Assembly (NCBI RefSeq): GCF_000266945.1
Contig: NC_018025.1
Span: 1,860,001-1,924,000 of the forward strand
Direction of reading: 5' to 3'
Source of the DNA: Desulfomonile tiedjei DSM 6799
GTDB taxonomy: Bacteria; Desulfobacterota; Desulfomonilia; Desulfomonilales; Desulfomonilaceae
DNA: 64,000 nucleotides
Shown here in pieces: positions 42,274-51,718 of this stretch (position 1 is the first letter of the stretch; the number at the start of each line of letters is the position of its first letter). The translations under genes and the position numbers were made by a program. The notes under the pieces are model-generated. The model ran no database searches and was not told where the DNA came from. It worked only from the letters and a program-made list of their open reading frames with translations.

Positions 42274-44233
42274 CTTTTAAGATTCCTCTCTTCTCTAAAT
42301 CTTCAGCAACATAGCCCAGATCCAGTTCAATCAATCTCTCTTTTGTCGGAACACCATTCATGTTCCATCCCTTGAATTTGTAGTACGTAGACAAGAGTTC
42401 TTCTTCCAGTTCCGGGAATCTCCTCTTCCAATGGTCTTCAGGCGGCTTCTCATCTGCCCTTCTCATGCCTCGCCTGTTGTTGAATGCTCTGTGCAGATTT
42501 CTGCTTCTATTCACTATTTTCTTCAATCCGGCTTCATCCACATCCATACCGCTCGCTGCGGAGATAAGTTTCGGGTAATTGTGTATATGATACGGAGGCT
42601 TCAGGCAAAACGACCCCATGCCGGCACATATTCCCAGGGCATCGTCAATGTTGTGCAGCATTTCCATCCAATCCACAATTTCACTGCACATTTGCGGAGT
42701 CGGGAAATAAGGTATCGATTTATCTCCCCTTGGCTCCCACTCAAGAACATATTGTTTGAATCTGTCGTCCGGAACCTGAATCCAATCCCTTACAAAGGCT
42801 TCCCTCTGTTCTCTCGTGGGAAAAGCTGCCTGTGGGAAATTCCCTTCGATTTGGGTGATGCTTATCTTCTCGTTGGTGGAATACATAAGGTAGTAGATAG
42901 GATCCAACATTCCCAGTTTGAGAGGCAATTGCTCGTGCTTCTTGATAGTATTATGATCGAATTTCTCCGCTCCTTTGCCGATCTTTCTGGCTGCATAGTA
43001 AACGCCGTCTGCTAGAATGTCTCCAATTCCTTCCCTGTGGGCAACTCTGTCAAGCAACCAGAAAAATCGTCCTTCTTTGTCGGAGGGACATCCTTCAAAG
43101 TCCTTATCGGTCAGAATGCCTGCTTCATAGAGTTCAACGGCAAACGCCAGTATTTGTGGCGTCGAGAATGAGTCCACTCCATATTCAGTGGCTCGTTGAA
43201 GGATCCTGAAGTTAAAGTTGAGGTCATCCACATAGGAAGCCATGGCATACGTTAGCTTGCCGAAGCATTTCATCATGTATCTCGAACCGCTATCAGGGGA
43301 TGCAACCAGTGCTCCGCATTGTTGCGGACAATTAAAGCAGCTTATCAGGCGTTGAATAGCGGTCAATTGAGCATTCGTCCAATTCGCTTCATTGTCCTTG
43401 CTCCAGAAATCTCTCCTCCGAGTACGAGCATTGCCCCACATGAAATTTTCAGTATGCCACTTCTCATCGGTGTGCTTCATCTCCTGGGGGGATCCGATGC
43501 CGGACAAAATGGTCATCACATCCGGGATGGGGTTCGTATTCCGAAAGTTTATATATTCGGTGACTTCGTCCATGAGGGACATGAATTCCGCACCGCGGGC
43601 AAGATAGACATCCTTGGTGCCGCGAACGGCGATTGCCTTGATGTTCTTATCCCCCATCACGGCTCCTCCGCCGAGCCTACTGGCACTGGACCTACTTTGC
43701 TCAATGGAGGCAGTAAAGACACGGTTTTCACCTGCCAGCCCGATGGCGGCCACCTGAGCCTTAGGTTGTTTCAACTCCTCTCGTATGAGATCCTGGGTCT
43801 CAAGAGCGCCCTTACCCTTCAAATGCGTGGCATCCCGAATTTCTACCTTGTCATTGTGTATCCACAAATAAACGAGCTTCGGGGATTTGTTGCGAATGAC
43901 AATCTTGTCATATCCGGCATATTTCAACTCTGCAGAAAAGAATCCCCCCATCATGGGATACGCCAGTAGTCCCGACTGCGGTGAGATGAAAGTAAAAAGA
44001 GTACGGTTAGCGCTATAAGCCGGAGTGCCGTTGAGAAGACCAGTGCTGACTGTCAGAATATTCTCATCATCAAATGCTTCAGTCTCAGGGGGAACACGAT
44101 CCCAGTGCAATTTTACGCTGGTACCCAGACCCCCAAGATGAAGTTCCGTTAATTTCGGGTCTGTTTCTACCCGTTCGATGTTTCCTCTCGCTAGATCAAT
44201 TTCTAAATGGTATCCCGTCTCTGCGTACCTCAT
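42248..44233 (-). CDS. bamB: BamB-like tungsten benzoyl-CoA reductase catalytic subunit (AOR family)
   Basis: This 661-residue member of the aldehyde ferredoxin oxidoreductase family starts MRYAETGYHLEIDLARGNIE, as BamB of Geobacter does as far as I remember. Glu251 and His260 (QEMKHTDEKWHTEN) and Cys323 (MMKCFGK) fall at or within one residue of the tungsten-site residues described for BamB. CFNCPQQCG (299-307) supplies cluster cysteines. BamB reduces benzoyl-CoA to a cyclic dienoyl-CoA in anaerobes. Only BamB and BamC are here; BamDEFGHI are not in the window. GAGGAG precedes the ATG. Confidence 0.85.
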   Translation of the reverse strand: MRYAETGYHLEIDLARGNIERVETDPKLTELHLGGLGTSVKLHWDRVPPETEAFDDENILTVSTGLLNGTPAYSANRTLFTFISPQSGLLAYPMMGGFFSAELKYAGYDKIVIRNKSPKLVYLWIHNDKVEIRDATHLKGKGALETQDLIREELKQPKAQVAAIGLAGENRVFTASIEQSRSSASRLGGGAVMGDKNIKAIAVRGTKDVYLARGAEFMSLMDEVTEYINFRNTNPIPDVMTILSGIGSPQEMKHTDEKWHTENFMWGNARTRRRDFWSKDNEANWTNAQLTAIQRLISCFNCPQQCGALVASPDSGSRYMMKCFGKLTYAMASYVDDLNFNFRILQRATEYGVDSFSTPQILAFAVELYEAGILTDKDFEGCPSDKEGRFFWLLDRVAHREGIGDILADGVYYAARKIGKGAEKFDHNTIKKHEQLPLKLGMLDPIYYLMYSTNEKISITQIEGNFPQAAFPTREQREAFVRDWIQVPDDRFKQYVLEWEPRGDKSIPYFPTPQMCSEIVDWMEMLHNIDDALGICAGMGSFCLKPPYHIHNYPKLISAASGMDVDEAGLKKIVNRSRNLHRAFNNRRGMRRADEKPPEDHWKRRFPELEEELLSTYYKFKGWNMNGVPTKERLIELDLGYVAEDLEKRGILKDGENNEEN

Positions 44234-44302
44234 CTTACTTTACTCCTCACAGTCGACTTGCGATATGCCTCATCGGTGCTTCTGCAACCAAAGAAGCGAC
44301 TC

Positions 44303-44392
44303 ATACCAATTTGCACTCAAAATCCCCCCATTCCCCCCTTTAATAAAGGGGGGTTAGGGGATTTTCGTCTAACACTGAAAGCAAATCGGTAT
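44303..44392. repeat. Repeat family G, copy 2 (inverted relative to copy 1)
   Basis: It is the reverse complement of copy 1 with a few changes (ATACCAATTTGC on the left, GCAAATCGGTAT on the right). It lies between the bamB start and its candidate promoter, so it would be in the transcript leader. Confidence 0.75.
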
Positions 44393-44557
44393 CATCTCGA
44401 GTTCTATGCTGGTCGAATAACGCCGCTTAAATAGTTTTCCGGTCGAGGCGTTCCTGATTACGTGCTGTATCGGCAATGACATCGACGTCTTTTCTTCATC
44501 GAACGGATCGGAACAGCCGAGTGGTCTGCCATCCTGAGGTCAATTCCATGAAGCTGA

Positions 44558-44617
44558 TTATGTCTCGCATGACATAAGCCATAATACGAATATCACTTAT
44601 ATAAAAAAGTTTGTCAA
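44558..44617 (-). promoter_or_regulatory. bamBC promoter and operator
   Basis: On the minus strand: TTGACA (44617-44612), a 17-base spacer, GATATT (44594-44589), then the perfect inverted repeat TTATGTC-N6-GACATAA (44558-44577) just after the expected start site. A dimeric repressor could block transcription there. The leader to bamB would be about 350 bases. Confidence 0.55.
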
Positions 44618-44759
44618 GGGTTTTTGCTTTTGTCACGAATTTTGCGTTGATAATCGATGTTCTTGAACTGACGGCCAGTCCAAATCAGATGCACCATTGA
44701 AGCACGTTCTATCCGGTCCCTGTTGCGTCATTCATTACTTCCATGGGTAATTTTGCTGA

Positions 44760-44917
44760 ATGTAACAATTGCCAGCATTGATGTCCGATTGAGGCTAGAG
44801 GCCGGCATATCCGAAATATGATCAATGATATCGATAGAATGGATCGGCAGGGACGTCGGCACCCGCTAATATCTTGTATTCGAGTGGGGTAAACGTCAGA
44901 ATTTTTGGTAATCGACT
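44760..44917. repeat. Palindromic repeat family C, inverted copy
   Basis: The reverse complement contains CCAAAAATTCTGACGTTTA and GATATCATTGATCATATTTC, as in other C copies. It ends right before a family E element. Confidence 0.65.
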
Positions 44918-44918
44918 T

Positions 44919-45053
44919 ATACCGATTCGCTTTTGTTTTTTGTAATCTGGCAGGCTTGAGGTATCCTTCGCCCCGGACGACGCAAGGCCGTCTAATCACT
45001 CCGCTCAGAACACCTCAGCCTTCGCCATCTTATACGCATAATTGCAAAATTAT
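44919..45053. repeat. Dispersed repeat family E, copy 4
   Basis: ATACCGATTCGCTTTTG to TTGCAAAATTATT, with the same body as copies 1 and 3. The right end is more diverged than in other copies. Confidence 0.7.
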
Positions 45054-45214
45054 TAAACATCAGGTACCAAGCTTCCTCACTGCGCGTATATCAAAACCTT
45101 GCCAACTATCATGTGAGTTCTGTTCGGTTTTCGGACGAGATGTAATGATGGTCGTAAATACGCGAAGCTACTCGAATGGAGTTTTCAGCGCAGTGCGCAG
45201 AGGTCCGTGTCGTT

Positions 45215-45529
45215 AGAGCGATTGTCAAAAGTTCCGACGTTTATTCCACGCCCGAATACTACCTATTAAATGGAGACCGACCTCTCGGGGGAGAGACTGT
45301 CTCAAAATTCTCGAATGCACAACAAATCGTGCCACGATTCGCCATCTTCGTAGGAGTAGGCCTAGTGCATACCCTTATTTGGGAGGACACGAGGCGCGCT
45401 CCTAAATCAGGCCAGCAGGACCATGAGAACTTCGTGCTACGATTCAGGACAAATTTCGACTTCTGAGACAACCTCGAGATGCCGGCCGCCACCATGATCC
45501 GGTAGCGGTCGGCCTGCGTGCCGGCCAGA
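45215..45529. repeat. Degenerate family C copy split by MITE A, copy 4
   Basis: The left half (GATTGTCAAAAGTTCCGACG) is a decayed C start. A family A element in inverse orientation (45293-45475, GAGACTGTCTCAAAA to TTCTGAGACAACCTC) interrupts it. The target duplication is not clear (GGGA against GAGA). Confidence 0.5.
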
Positions 45530-47404
45530 TCAGGTTGATACGAGCGAACTCGTGTTAATCTGCGATTCCCACTCGCTGAAGATAAGGATTAGCCATAATT
45601 TGTGTGCATTATCGGCTTTTCCTGCCAGATGTTCCGACCAGATTTTCTCGACCTGTCCTCTCCTGAAGACCGTGTGACGCCCTCCCAAAAGTCGATCCTC
45701 GGCCCATTTCCGGAGATCGGTTTTGAACCATTGCCCCAGAGGCACTTGAAATCCGTACTTCGATCTTTCGAGGATTTCAGACGGTACCAGGCCCCGGGCT
45801 GCCTGCTTGAGGATCTTCTTGGTCTGTCGATAACCCATCTTGAATCCGAGGGGCATTCTGCAGGCGAGTTCAACGACGCGGTAATCCAGCAAAGGGCTTC
45901 TCACCTCCAGGCTGTGGGCCATGCTCATGCGATCCACCTTGGTAAGAATGTCTTCTGCCATGTAGGTCTGTATATCCGTGAACATCATGCGGGTTACAGG
46001 GTCCAGACCTGTCCATTGTCTGGCTGCTTGCAACACCGAATCAGAATCCGCGTGATAATCCATTCCCGTAAGGAGCCGTGCTTCAGATAACGTGAACGTC
46101 TGCGGAATAACCGCAAGAGGATTCTCTCGCATTCGCCGGGATGCGGCCACAAACAGCTTCATCTTCTTCGTAATGCTCGTCCCGTAATAATCCGTTGTTG
46201 CAGGCAATAACCGCACAAAAGGTTCGATGCACCGCTCTCTCAAGAGAGACGGGACCAAATCGTATATCGTCTGCAACCGCCGCGCGACGTATCGTTCGTA
46301 CCCCCCGAAGAGCTCGTCTCCGCCGTCTCCGGAAAGAGCCACCGTAACGTGCTCTCGAGTGTGCTGCGACAAATACCAGGTGGGAATTGCTGAAGAATCT
46401 CCGAACGGCTCCCCGAAATGGCGCACCACTTCAGGGAATATGTCCTGAATTGTGTAGTTCACTGCCCGTTCGGTGTGGTCCGTTCCGATGGAACGGGCAG
46501 CAAGCTTTGACCATTTCGATTCGTCGTGGGTTGTTCCCGGAAAAGATATGCTGAACGTTTTCACCGTTCGGAAGCTATTCCGGGCCATGAGGGAAGTAAT
46601 AAGCGTGGAGTCGATGCCGCCGCTCAGAAACGATCCGAGCGGTACGTCGGAGATGAGTCTTCTACTGACCGCATCATCGAGCAATCCTCGTAATTCTTCG
46701 ACGGTGCTGCCGTAATTCAAGCCATGCTGCGGCTCGGGAGGTTCCCAGTATTTCTCGATCGTCAATCCGTTCTTGTCGAAGACTGCCATGTGGCCAGGAG
46801 GCAACTTTTGCACCCCCGCAAAGATCGTGTGCGGCGCGGGTATGAAATCATAGAGGAGATATTCGAGCAGCGCCTGATGCGAGAGTTCCTGAGGGACTGC
46901 TCTGTCCCGGGTCAAGGCCTGGAGCTCCGAGGCAAAACTCAGCCTGTTCTTTTGCAGAGAATAATATAAGGGTTTCTTCCCCAGCCGATCACGTACGATA
47001 ATCAGTTTCTTGCGTACATCGTCCCACAGAGCAAAGCTGAACATGCCATTCAATGTTCCGGGAAGATCCTCTGGATTGTCGAGATACAATTCAAGAATGA
47101 CTTCAGTGTCCGAGCGTGTCCTGAATGTACGTCCTCTTTTGAGTAGCCCTTCTCGAAGCTCTTGAAAATTGTAAATTTCCCCATTAAAAACCAGAGCGGC
47201 ACGCCCATCCACGGAGAGCATCGGCTGTTTTGCAGCATCGGTCAAATCGAGAATCGAAAGCCTCCGGTGCCCCAGAACACATGCATCGAATGTGCAGGTC
47301 CCACCCATATCGGGACCGCGATGCGTCATATCGTTGCACATGGCCTCAACCACAGAAACATCCGGGGTTTTTGAAAAATCGACAATACCGCAAATACCGC
47401 ACAT
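45530..47404 (-). CDS. asnB: Glutamine-hydrolysing asparagine synthase
   Basis: This 624-residue protein starts with the nucleophile Cys2 (MCGICGIVDFS) of a class II glutaminase domain (residues 1-210) and continues with the synthase domain, whose ATP loop SFLSGGIDSTL lies near 262. Downstream motifs SLSGDGGDELFGGY and LEVRSPLLDYRVVELA are intact. It makes asparagine from aspartate or amidates another carboxylate. AsnB-like enzymes are also common in exopolysaccharide loci, so the substrate is not certain. GAGGAG precedes the ATG. Confidence 0.93.
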   Translation of the reverse strand: MCGICGIVDFSKTPDVSVVEAMCNDMTHRGPDMGGTCTFDACVLGHRRLSILDLTDAAKQPMLSVDGRAALVFNGEIYNFQELREGLLKRGRTFRTRSDTEVILELYLDNPEDLPGTLNGMFSFALWDDVRKKLIIVRDRLGKKPLYYSLQKNRLSFASELQALTRDRAVPQELSHQALLEYLLYDFIPAPHTIFAGVQKLPPGHMAVFDKNGLTIEKYWEPPEPQHGLNYGSTVEELRGLLDDAVSRRLISDVPLGSFLSGGIDSTLITSLMARNSFRTVKTFSISFPGTTHDESKWSKLAARSIGTDHTERAVNYTIQDIFPEVVRHFGEPFGDSSAIPTWYLSQHTREHVTVALSGDGGDELFGGYERYVARRLQTIYDLVPSLLRERCIEPFVRLLPATTDYYGTSITKKMKLFVAASRRMRENPLAVIPQTFTLSEARLLTGMDYHADSDSVLQAARQWTGLDPVTRMMFTDIQTYMAEDILTKVDRMSMAHSLEVRSPLLDYRVVELACRMPLGFKMGYRQTKKILKQAARGLVPSEILERSKYGFQVPLGQWFKTDLRKWAEDRLLGGRHTVFRRGQVEKIWSEHLAGKADNAHKLWLILIFSEWESQINTSSLVST

Positions 47405-47499
47405 TCGGGGCGCTCCTCGCTACTTATGGTCAGAGGTGACCCAGTATACTGCATTCCGTGCCGAGTATGCAGTACCGGGTTGCTTCCCACGAACGCATG

Positions 47500-47930
47500 G
47501 TTTACAGCCAAAACTTCTGATGTTTGTCCCACGCCTAATACAAGATAGATAATAAGTGGGGACCGATATCCCAGTGTCCCGAAAGTGACTCAAAAATCGA
47601 AATTTGTCCCAGATCGTGGCACGAAGTTCTCATCATCTTCACGGCCTGATTGTAGGGGCGCCCCTCGTGGGTGCTCGGTGGTGACCGGCCTCAGTGCCGG
47701 TCATTCCGGGAAGGGCAGGCATCCCGCGTGTTCGCGGGACCCCTACGAGGATGATGAATCGTGGCACGATCTTTGCGTATTCGAGAATTTTGAGACAGTC
47801 TCTCCCTCCCGGCCCATTCTATCGATATCATCGATCATATTGAAGATGTGTCGGCACGGAGGCCGGCACCCACCAATACTCTTATCCTTAATCGAACACT
47901 CATTTCGGCAATTCCTATAAAAGCAGCTTC
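47500..47930. repeat. Family C copy split by MITE A, copy 5
   Basis: The left half (CCAAAACTTCTGATGTTTG) and right half (TCCCTCCCGGCCCATTC to TTCGGCAATTC) flank a family A element at 47581-47802. It is the third C copy hit at the same point. Confidence 0.65.
47581..47802. mobile_element. MITE family A, copy 5, with TCCC target duplication
   Basis: GAAAGTGACTCAAAA on the left and TTTTGAGACAGTCTC on the right, with TCCC at 47577-47580 and 47803-47806. The core contains the GTAGGGGCGCCCC type palindrome. Confidence 0.75.
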
Positions 47931-48029
47931 CAAAGGCACTGCCAAACATCGGCACGAAATCCGGTTGTGAGGATATCCGGGAGAGGGTATCCTACACAGG
48001 AAACCACTGTAATGAACTAGGATCCATAC

Positions 48030-49790
48030 ATGGAACGAATGTCGCACATACCGGATACTGTCAGGGCACTCATCGACGCAATTCACAATCCTATTATTGC
48101 AATCGATGCTCAGGGAACAATCGCGATGTGCAACAGCGCCGCAGAAAGCATGCTCGGTCATACCCGGGAACAGGTCTATGGCAAACGATTGGATTCCTAT
48201 CTTGAAACTTCGGAACTTCACCGGATTCTGGAAACCGGCCAGGGAGAATTGGTCAGAAGACTCTCCATAGGATCCAAGGCGTACGTGTCAAACCGAACAC
48301 CCGTGAGAATCAACGGAGAAACCATCGGTGCCGTGGCAGTTCTTCAGGATATTTCAGAGCTTGAGGCAATCTCCAGCGAACTGGAGCATACAAGGCTCAT
48401 CTCGGAGCAGCTCAATGCAATCATAGAATCGTCTTTTGACGGGATCTACGTCACCGACGGCCAGGCCCGCACGCTCAAGGTCAATGCGGCCTATGAGCGC
48501 ATAACCGGCCTCAGACGTGAAGACGTACTGGGCCGCACCATGATGGATTTGGTAAAAGAAGGGTTTTACGATGAATCGGTAACTATACGCGTTCTGGAAA
48601 CCGGTAAACCGCAATCCATTCTCCAGACTATAAAGACCGGCAAGACCGTGATGGTCACTGGAACACCGTTTCTTGACAAAGAAGGCAAAACCATGCTCGT
48701 GGTGACGAATGTGCGAGACGTGACTGAGTTGAATCTCCTCCAGAAAAAATTGGAAAATATGCATAAGTTGCAGTCTGAAGCCAAAATAGAGCTGGAACAG
48801 CTCAAAGAATCCCGCAGAGGAGGCGTTCGGCTATCATTAAGGTCCAAGAGCATGCAGGAAATTCTGCAATTAGGTCTGAGATTGTCTCACGTGGATTCAA
48901 CTGTGCTCGTGGAAGGAGAATCAGGAGTCGGCAAGGAAGTCTTCGCTGACATTATTCACAATAGCGGCCCCAGACAAGGGAACCCCTTTATCAAGATCAG
49001 TTGCGGAGCAATACCGGACCAACTGCTGGAATCCGAACTCTTCGGGTATGTTTCCGGCGCTTTCACCGGAGCAAGGAAGCAAGGCAAAGCCGGGTTATTC
49101 GAGGTGGCGGACGGCGGGACTATATTCCTGGACGAAATAGGAGAAATGCCCCTCGGTCTTCAGGTCAAGCTCCTGAGGGTGCTTCAGGAAAGAACCATCA
49201 CAAGAGTAGGTGATACGGTCCCCATCAAAGTGGACGTGCGCGTAATTGCCGCAACCAACAGGAATCTTGCTGGAATGGCTCAAGTAGGACAGTTCAGAAA
49301 AGACCTCTACTACAGACTAAACGTTGTGCCGGTACGGATTCCGCCTTTAAGAGAGAGAAAGGAAGACATAATTGACCTGGTCTATCGTTTCCTGGATTCC
49401 TGTAACAAGAGGTACGGATTCAGCAAACAGATCGATCGGGAAGTGCTGAACGTTCTCATGGATTATGAATGGCCCGGTAATGTGCGAGAGTTGGAGAATG
49501 TCATGGAACAGATGGTGGTTGTCACTCAAGGAGAAGTGATCACGATGGATGACCTGCCCTCGCAGTTGAAACGAGCCATGGAAGGAACACAAGTATTGCC
49601 CGTGGAGGACAAACCCCTGAAAACGGTTCTGGAGGAAGTGGAACGTCGTTCTCTCGAACTGGCGTATCGAAAACATAAGACCACGCGCGCTGTTGCCAAG
49701 ATACTGGGGATAAATCAATCGACTGTTGTCCGCAAAATGCGTCAGTACGGGATACGCCCCATCGGCATTGCTCAGGGAGATGCTCTGTGA
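48030..49790 (+). CDS. Sigma-54-dependent activator with two PAS domains
   Basis: This 586-residue regulator has two PAS domains (about 10-115 and 130-235), a short coiled linker, and a sigma-54 AAA+ domain. Walker A is GESGVGKE near 293, GAFTGA is at 343-348 and Walker [13 protein letters not shown] is near 361. It ends with a Fis-type helix-turn-helix ([21 protein letters not shown]). It is followed, about 260 bases later, by a good -24/-12 promoter and the transporter/dehydratase operon, so it most likely activates that operon. A ligand for the PAS domains cannot be read from the sequence. Confidence 0.93.
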   Translation: MERMSHIPDTVRALIDAIHNPIIAIDAQGTIAMCNSAAESMLGHTREQVYGKRLDSYLETSELHRILETGQGELVRRLSIGSKAYVSNRTPVRINGETIGAVAVLQDISELEAISSELEHTRLISEQLNAIIESSFDGIYVTDGQARTLKVNAAYERITGLRREDVLGRTMMDLVKEGFYDESVTIRVLETGKPQSILQTIKTGKTVMVTGTPFLDKEGKTMLVVTNVRDVTELNLLQKKLENMHKLQSEAKIELEQLKESRRGGVRLSLRSKSMQEILQLGLRLSHVDSTVLVEGESGVGKEVFADIIHNSGPRQGNPFIKISCGAIPDQLLESELFGYVSGAFTGARKQGKAGLFEVADGGTIFLDEIGEMPLGLQVKLLRVLQERTITRVGDTVPIKVDVRVIAATNRNLAGMAQVGQFRKDLYYRLNVVPVRIPPLRERKEDIIDLVYRFLDSCNKRYGFSKQIDREVLNVLMDYEWPGNVRELENVMEQMVVVTQGEVITMDDLPSQLKRAMEGTQVLPVEDKPLKTVLEEVERRSLELAYRKHKTTRAVAKILGINQSTVVRKMRQYGIRPIGIAQGDAL

Positions 49791-49840
49791 TGCAGGACTG
49801 CATCTATAGATGCTGCTATGCATCAATCTCTCATTCGCGT

Positions 49841-50065
49841 TCAGATACCCGGTTCCCACTCTAGGACTATTCCGCGATGCAGAAATGCATCAAACGCAAA
49901 GACCAACACCCCGCTGAGTTCACCACGCATATTCTCACCCATTCGCACACTGTCTTCGATTGAACGGCTCCCAACCGTGACCGCGTGCTGTTTTTTCCGG
50001 ATTGCCTCAGGACCCATGCCTGCAACGCGAGCTTGACACAGTTCGGCACACTTGTTGCTTCTCAA
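49841..50065 (-). other. Doubtful 74-codon frame in the regulator-operon gap
   Basis: An open frame with the stretch GPEAIRKKQHAVTVGSRSIE looks protein-like in composition, but it has no clear ribosome site and overlaps the sigma-54 promoter at 50044. I keep it only as a possible gene or gene remnant. The rest of the 450-base gap shows nothing else. Confidence 0.2.
50044..50059 (+). promoter_or_regulatory. Sigma-54 promoter of the 4-hydroxybutyrate operon
   Basis: CGGCAC-ACTTG-TTGC follows the TGGCAC-N5-TTGC pattern exactly in GG and GC spacing (GG at 50045-50046, GC at 50057-50058), with one mismatch at the first base. The start site would be about 50070, about 170 bases before the transporter ATG. 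Confidence 0.65.
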
Positions 50066-50241
50066 ATGAGCGCGATGTTCAATTTGCTGCAGACTTCGGA
50101 CCGTCTGTAGACCTTGTAATTCAAACCGAGAGCTCTCGATTACGACTTACCCGTTAGTACCATGTGCGCTGAACGGGCAATTCTCAAGTCGCGCGGACCC
50201 TTGAGATAAAAGGAGAATCATTCCCAAAAAGGAGAAGTCTC

Positions 50242-51696
50242 ATGAGCTGGTTAGGCCCAATACACGAACGAAAGGTAGGCGAGCAACAGCCGTACATACC
50301 TTTTGGCCCCTTCCATATCAGGTTGCCCTTCGTTCACTATCGATTCGAAGTAGCGGATTTTGTTCAGGGTCTGGTCATGTGCGCCGTCTGCCTGGGCATA
50401 ATCCCTATTCTCCAGGAATATCTGGGAATGCCGTTTGAAATAGCGATCACCATCGTGATCCTGAACGGTTTTCTTTATTGCTGGCATGCCCATCTGGGAG
50501 ATCCTGTGGTTCCCGGTTGGATCACACCGGCCATCCCCTTGTTACTGCTATGGCTGAAGACGTTTCCCGAGGGTGTTCCCCGTATGCATGCCCTTATTGC
50601 ATTCGAGTTCGAGTTGGGCCTTTTCGCTCTCTTCCTTGGGATGACCGGCCTGGCGAGACGATTTGTCGATCTCGTCCCTGATGCGTTGAAAGCGGGAATC
50701 CTGATCGGCGCCGGAATAGCGGCCATCAGGCTGGTATTCGAAACAGGTGGAAGATTTGACAAATACCCCTGGACCATTACCATCGCGATCGGTTTTGCAT
50801 TCTTCATCCTGTTTTCCAACTTTTTCAAGAGCCTTCGGCCCAAGCATAAGATTTTCAAGTTCGTGTCGGATTTGGGGCTTCTTCCTGCGCTCCTTCTGGC
50901 AATCCCCATCGCGCCGCTTCTTGGAGAGCTTCCGTGGCCGACGATCCAATGGGGATTCACTGTCCCAGATTTTTACACCCTGTTCACCGAATGGACACCT
51001 TTTTCCAGCAGGATCGGCTTTCCCCCAATTGAGCTGTATCTCGCTTGTGCCCCTCTGGTTGCCGCCACCTATATCGTCCTGTTCGGAGACCTCATCCAGG
51101 TTGAAGCACTCGTGGATGAAGCGCGAGTGTTCCGTCACGGTGACGAGAATGTACATTTTGATGCAAACCGTAACAACATCATCGTGGGAATGAGAAATGT
51201 GGGAATGTCAATGTTCGGACCCGACTTGTCTATGTGCGGCCCCATTTGGGCAGCCATGCAGGTGGTGGAATGCGAACGTTACAAACACGGGCGCGAGGCA
51301 ATGGACAGTCTGTTCGGCGGGGTAGCATCATTCCGACTAGGCACATTTTTCGCCTATTTCCTCATGCCAATCGTGAGTCTCGTAAAGCCAATTCTTCCCA
51401 TTGCACTGTCCTTAACTATGTTGGTTCAAGGCTACGTGTCTGTCCGCATCGGAGTCCTCAAGGCTCGCACTTACAATGACCTTGGAGTGGCGGGCGTAGT
51501 AGGCGCTGTGCTCATTTCCCGCGGCGCAGCGTATGCATTTGGAGTTGGCATAATTCTTTGTCTGCTGATCTACGGTCGAGACTTTTTCCGTAGATGGCAA
51601 GCGTACAACAAAGTTGACGATCCTGTATTCAACAGCACCATCGATATAGAGGAACCTAAGCCTGAACCAGAGTCGCTTAAGGTGGCCGCTGGTTGA
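50242..51696 (+). CDS. Polytopic membrane transporter of the NCS2/SulP-like fold
   Basis: This 484-residue protein has about 12-14 hydrophobic helices. Its layout resembles NCS2 (uracil/xanthine permease) and SulP-type carriers, with an internal two-fold repeat. The N-terminus has HIRLPFVHYRFEVADFVQG, and later GWITPAIPLLLLWLK and FGPDLSMCGPIWAAMQVVE. It is the first gene after a sigma-54 promoter and precedes the 4-hydroxybutyryl-CoA dehydratase gene by 22 bases. Import of 4-hydroxybutyrate or a related acid is inferred from position only. AAAGGAG precedes the ATG. Confidence 0.7.
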   Translation: MSWLGPIHERKVGEQQPYIPFGPFHIRLPFVHYRFEVADFVQGLVMCAVCLGIIPILQEYLGMPFEIAITIVILNGFLYCWHAHLGDPVVPGWITPAIPLLLLWLKTFPEGVPRMHALIAFEFELGLFALFLGMTGLARRFVDLVPDALKAGILIGAGIAAIRLVFETGGRFDKYPWTITIAIGFAFFILFSNFFKSLRPKHKIFKFVSDLGLLPALLLAIPIAPLLGELPWPTIQWGFTVPDFYTLFTEWTPFSSRIGFPPIELYLACAPLVAATYIVLFGDLIQVEALVDEARVFRHGDENVHFDANRNNIIVGMRNVGMSMFGPDLSMCGPIWAAMQVVECERYKHGREAMDSLFGGVASFRLGTFFAYFLMPIVSLVKPILPIALSLTMLVQGYVSVRIGVLKARTYNDLGVAGVVGAVLISRGAAYAFGVGIILCLLIYGRDFFRRWQAYNKVDDPVFNSTIDIEEPKPEPESLKVAAG

Positions 51697-51718
51697 TCAG
51701 GATAGAGGAGAAACGACA

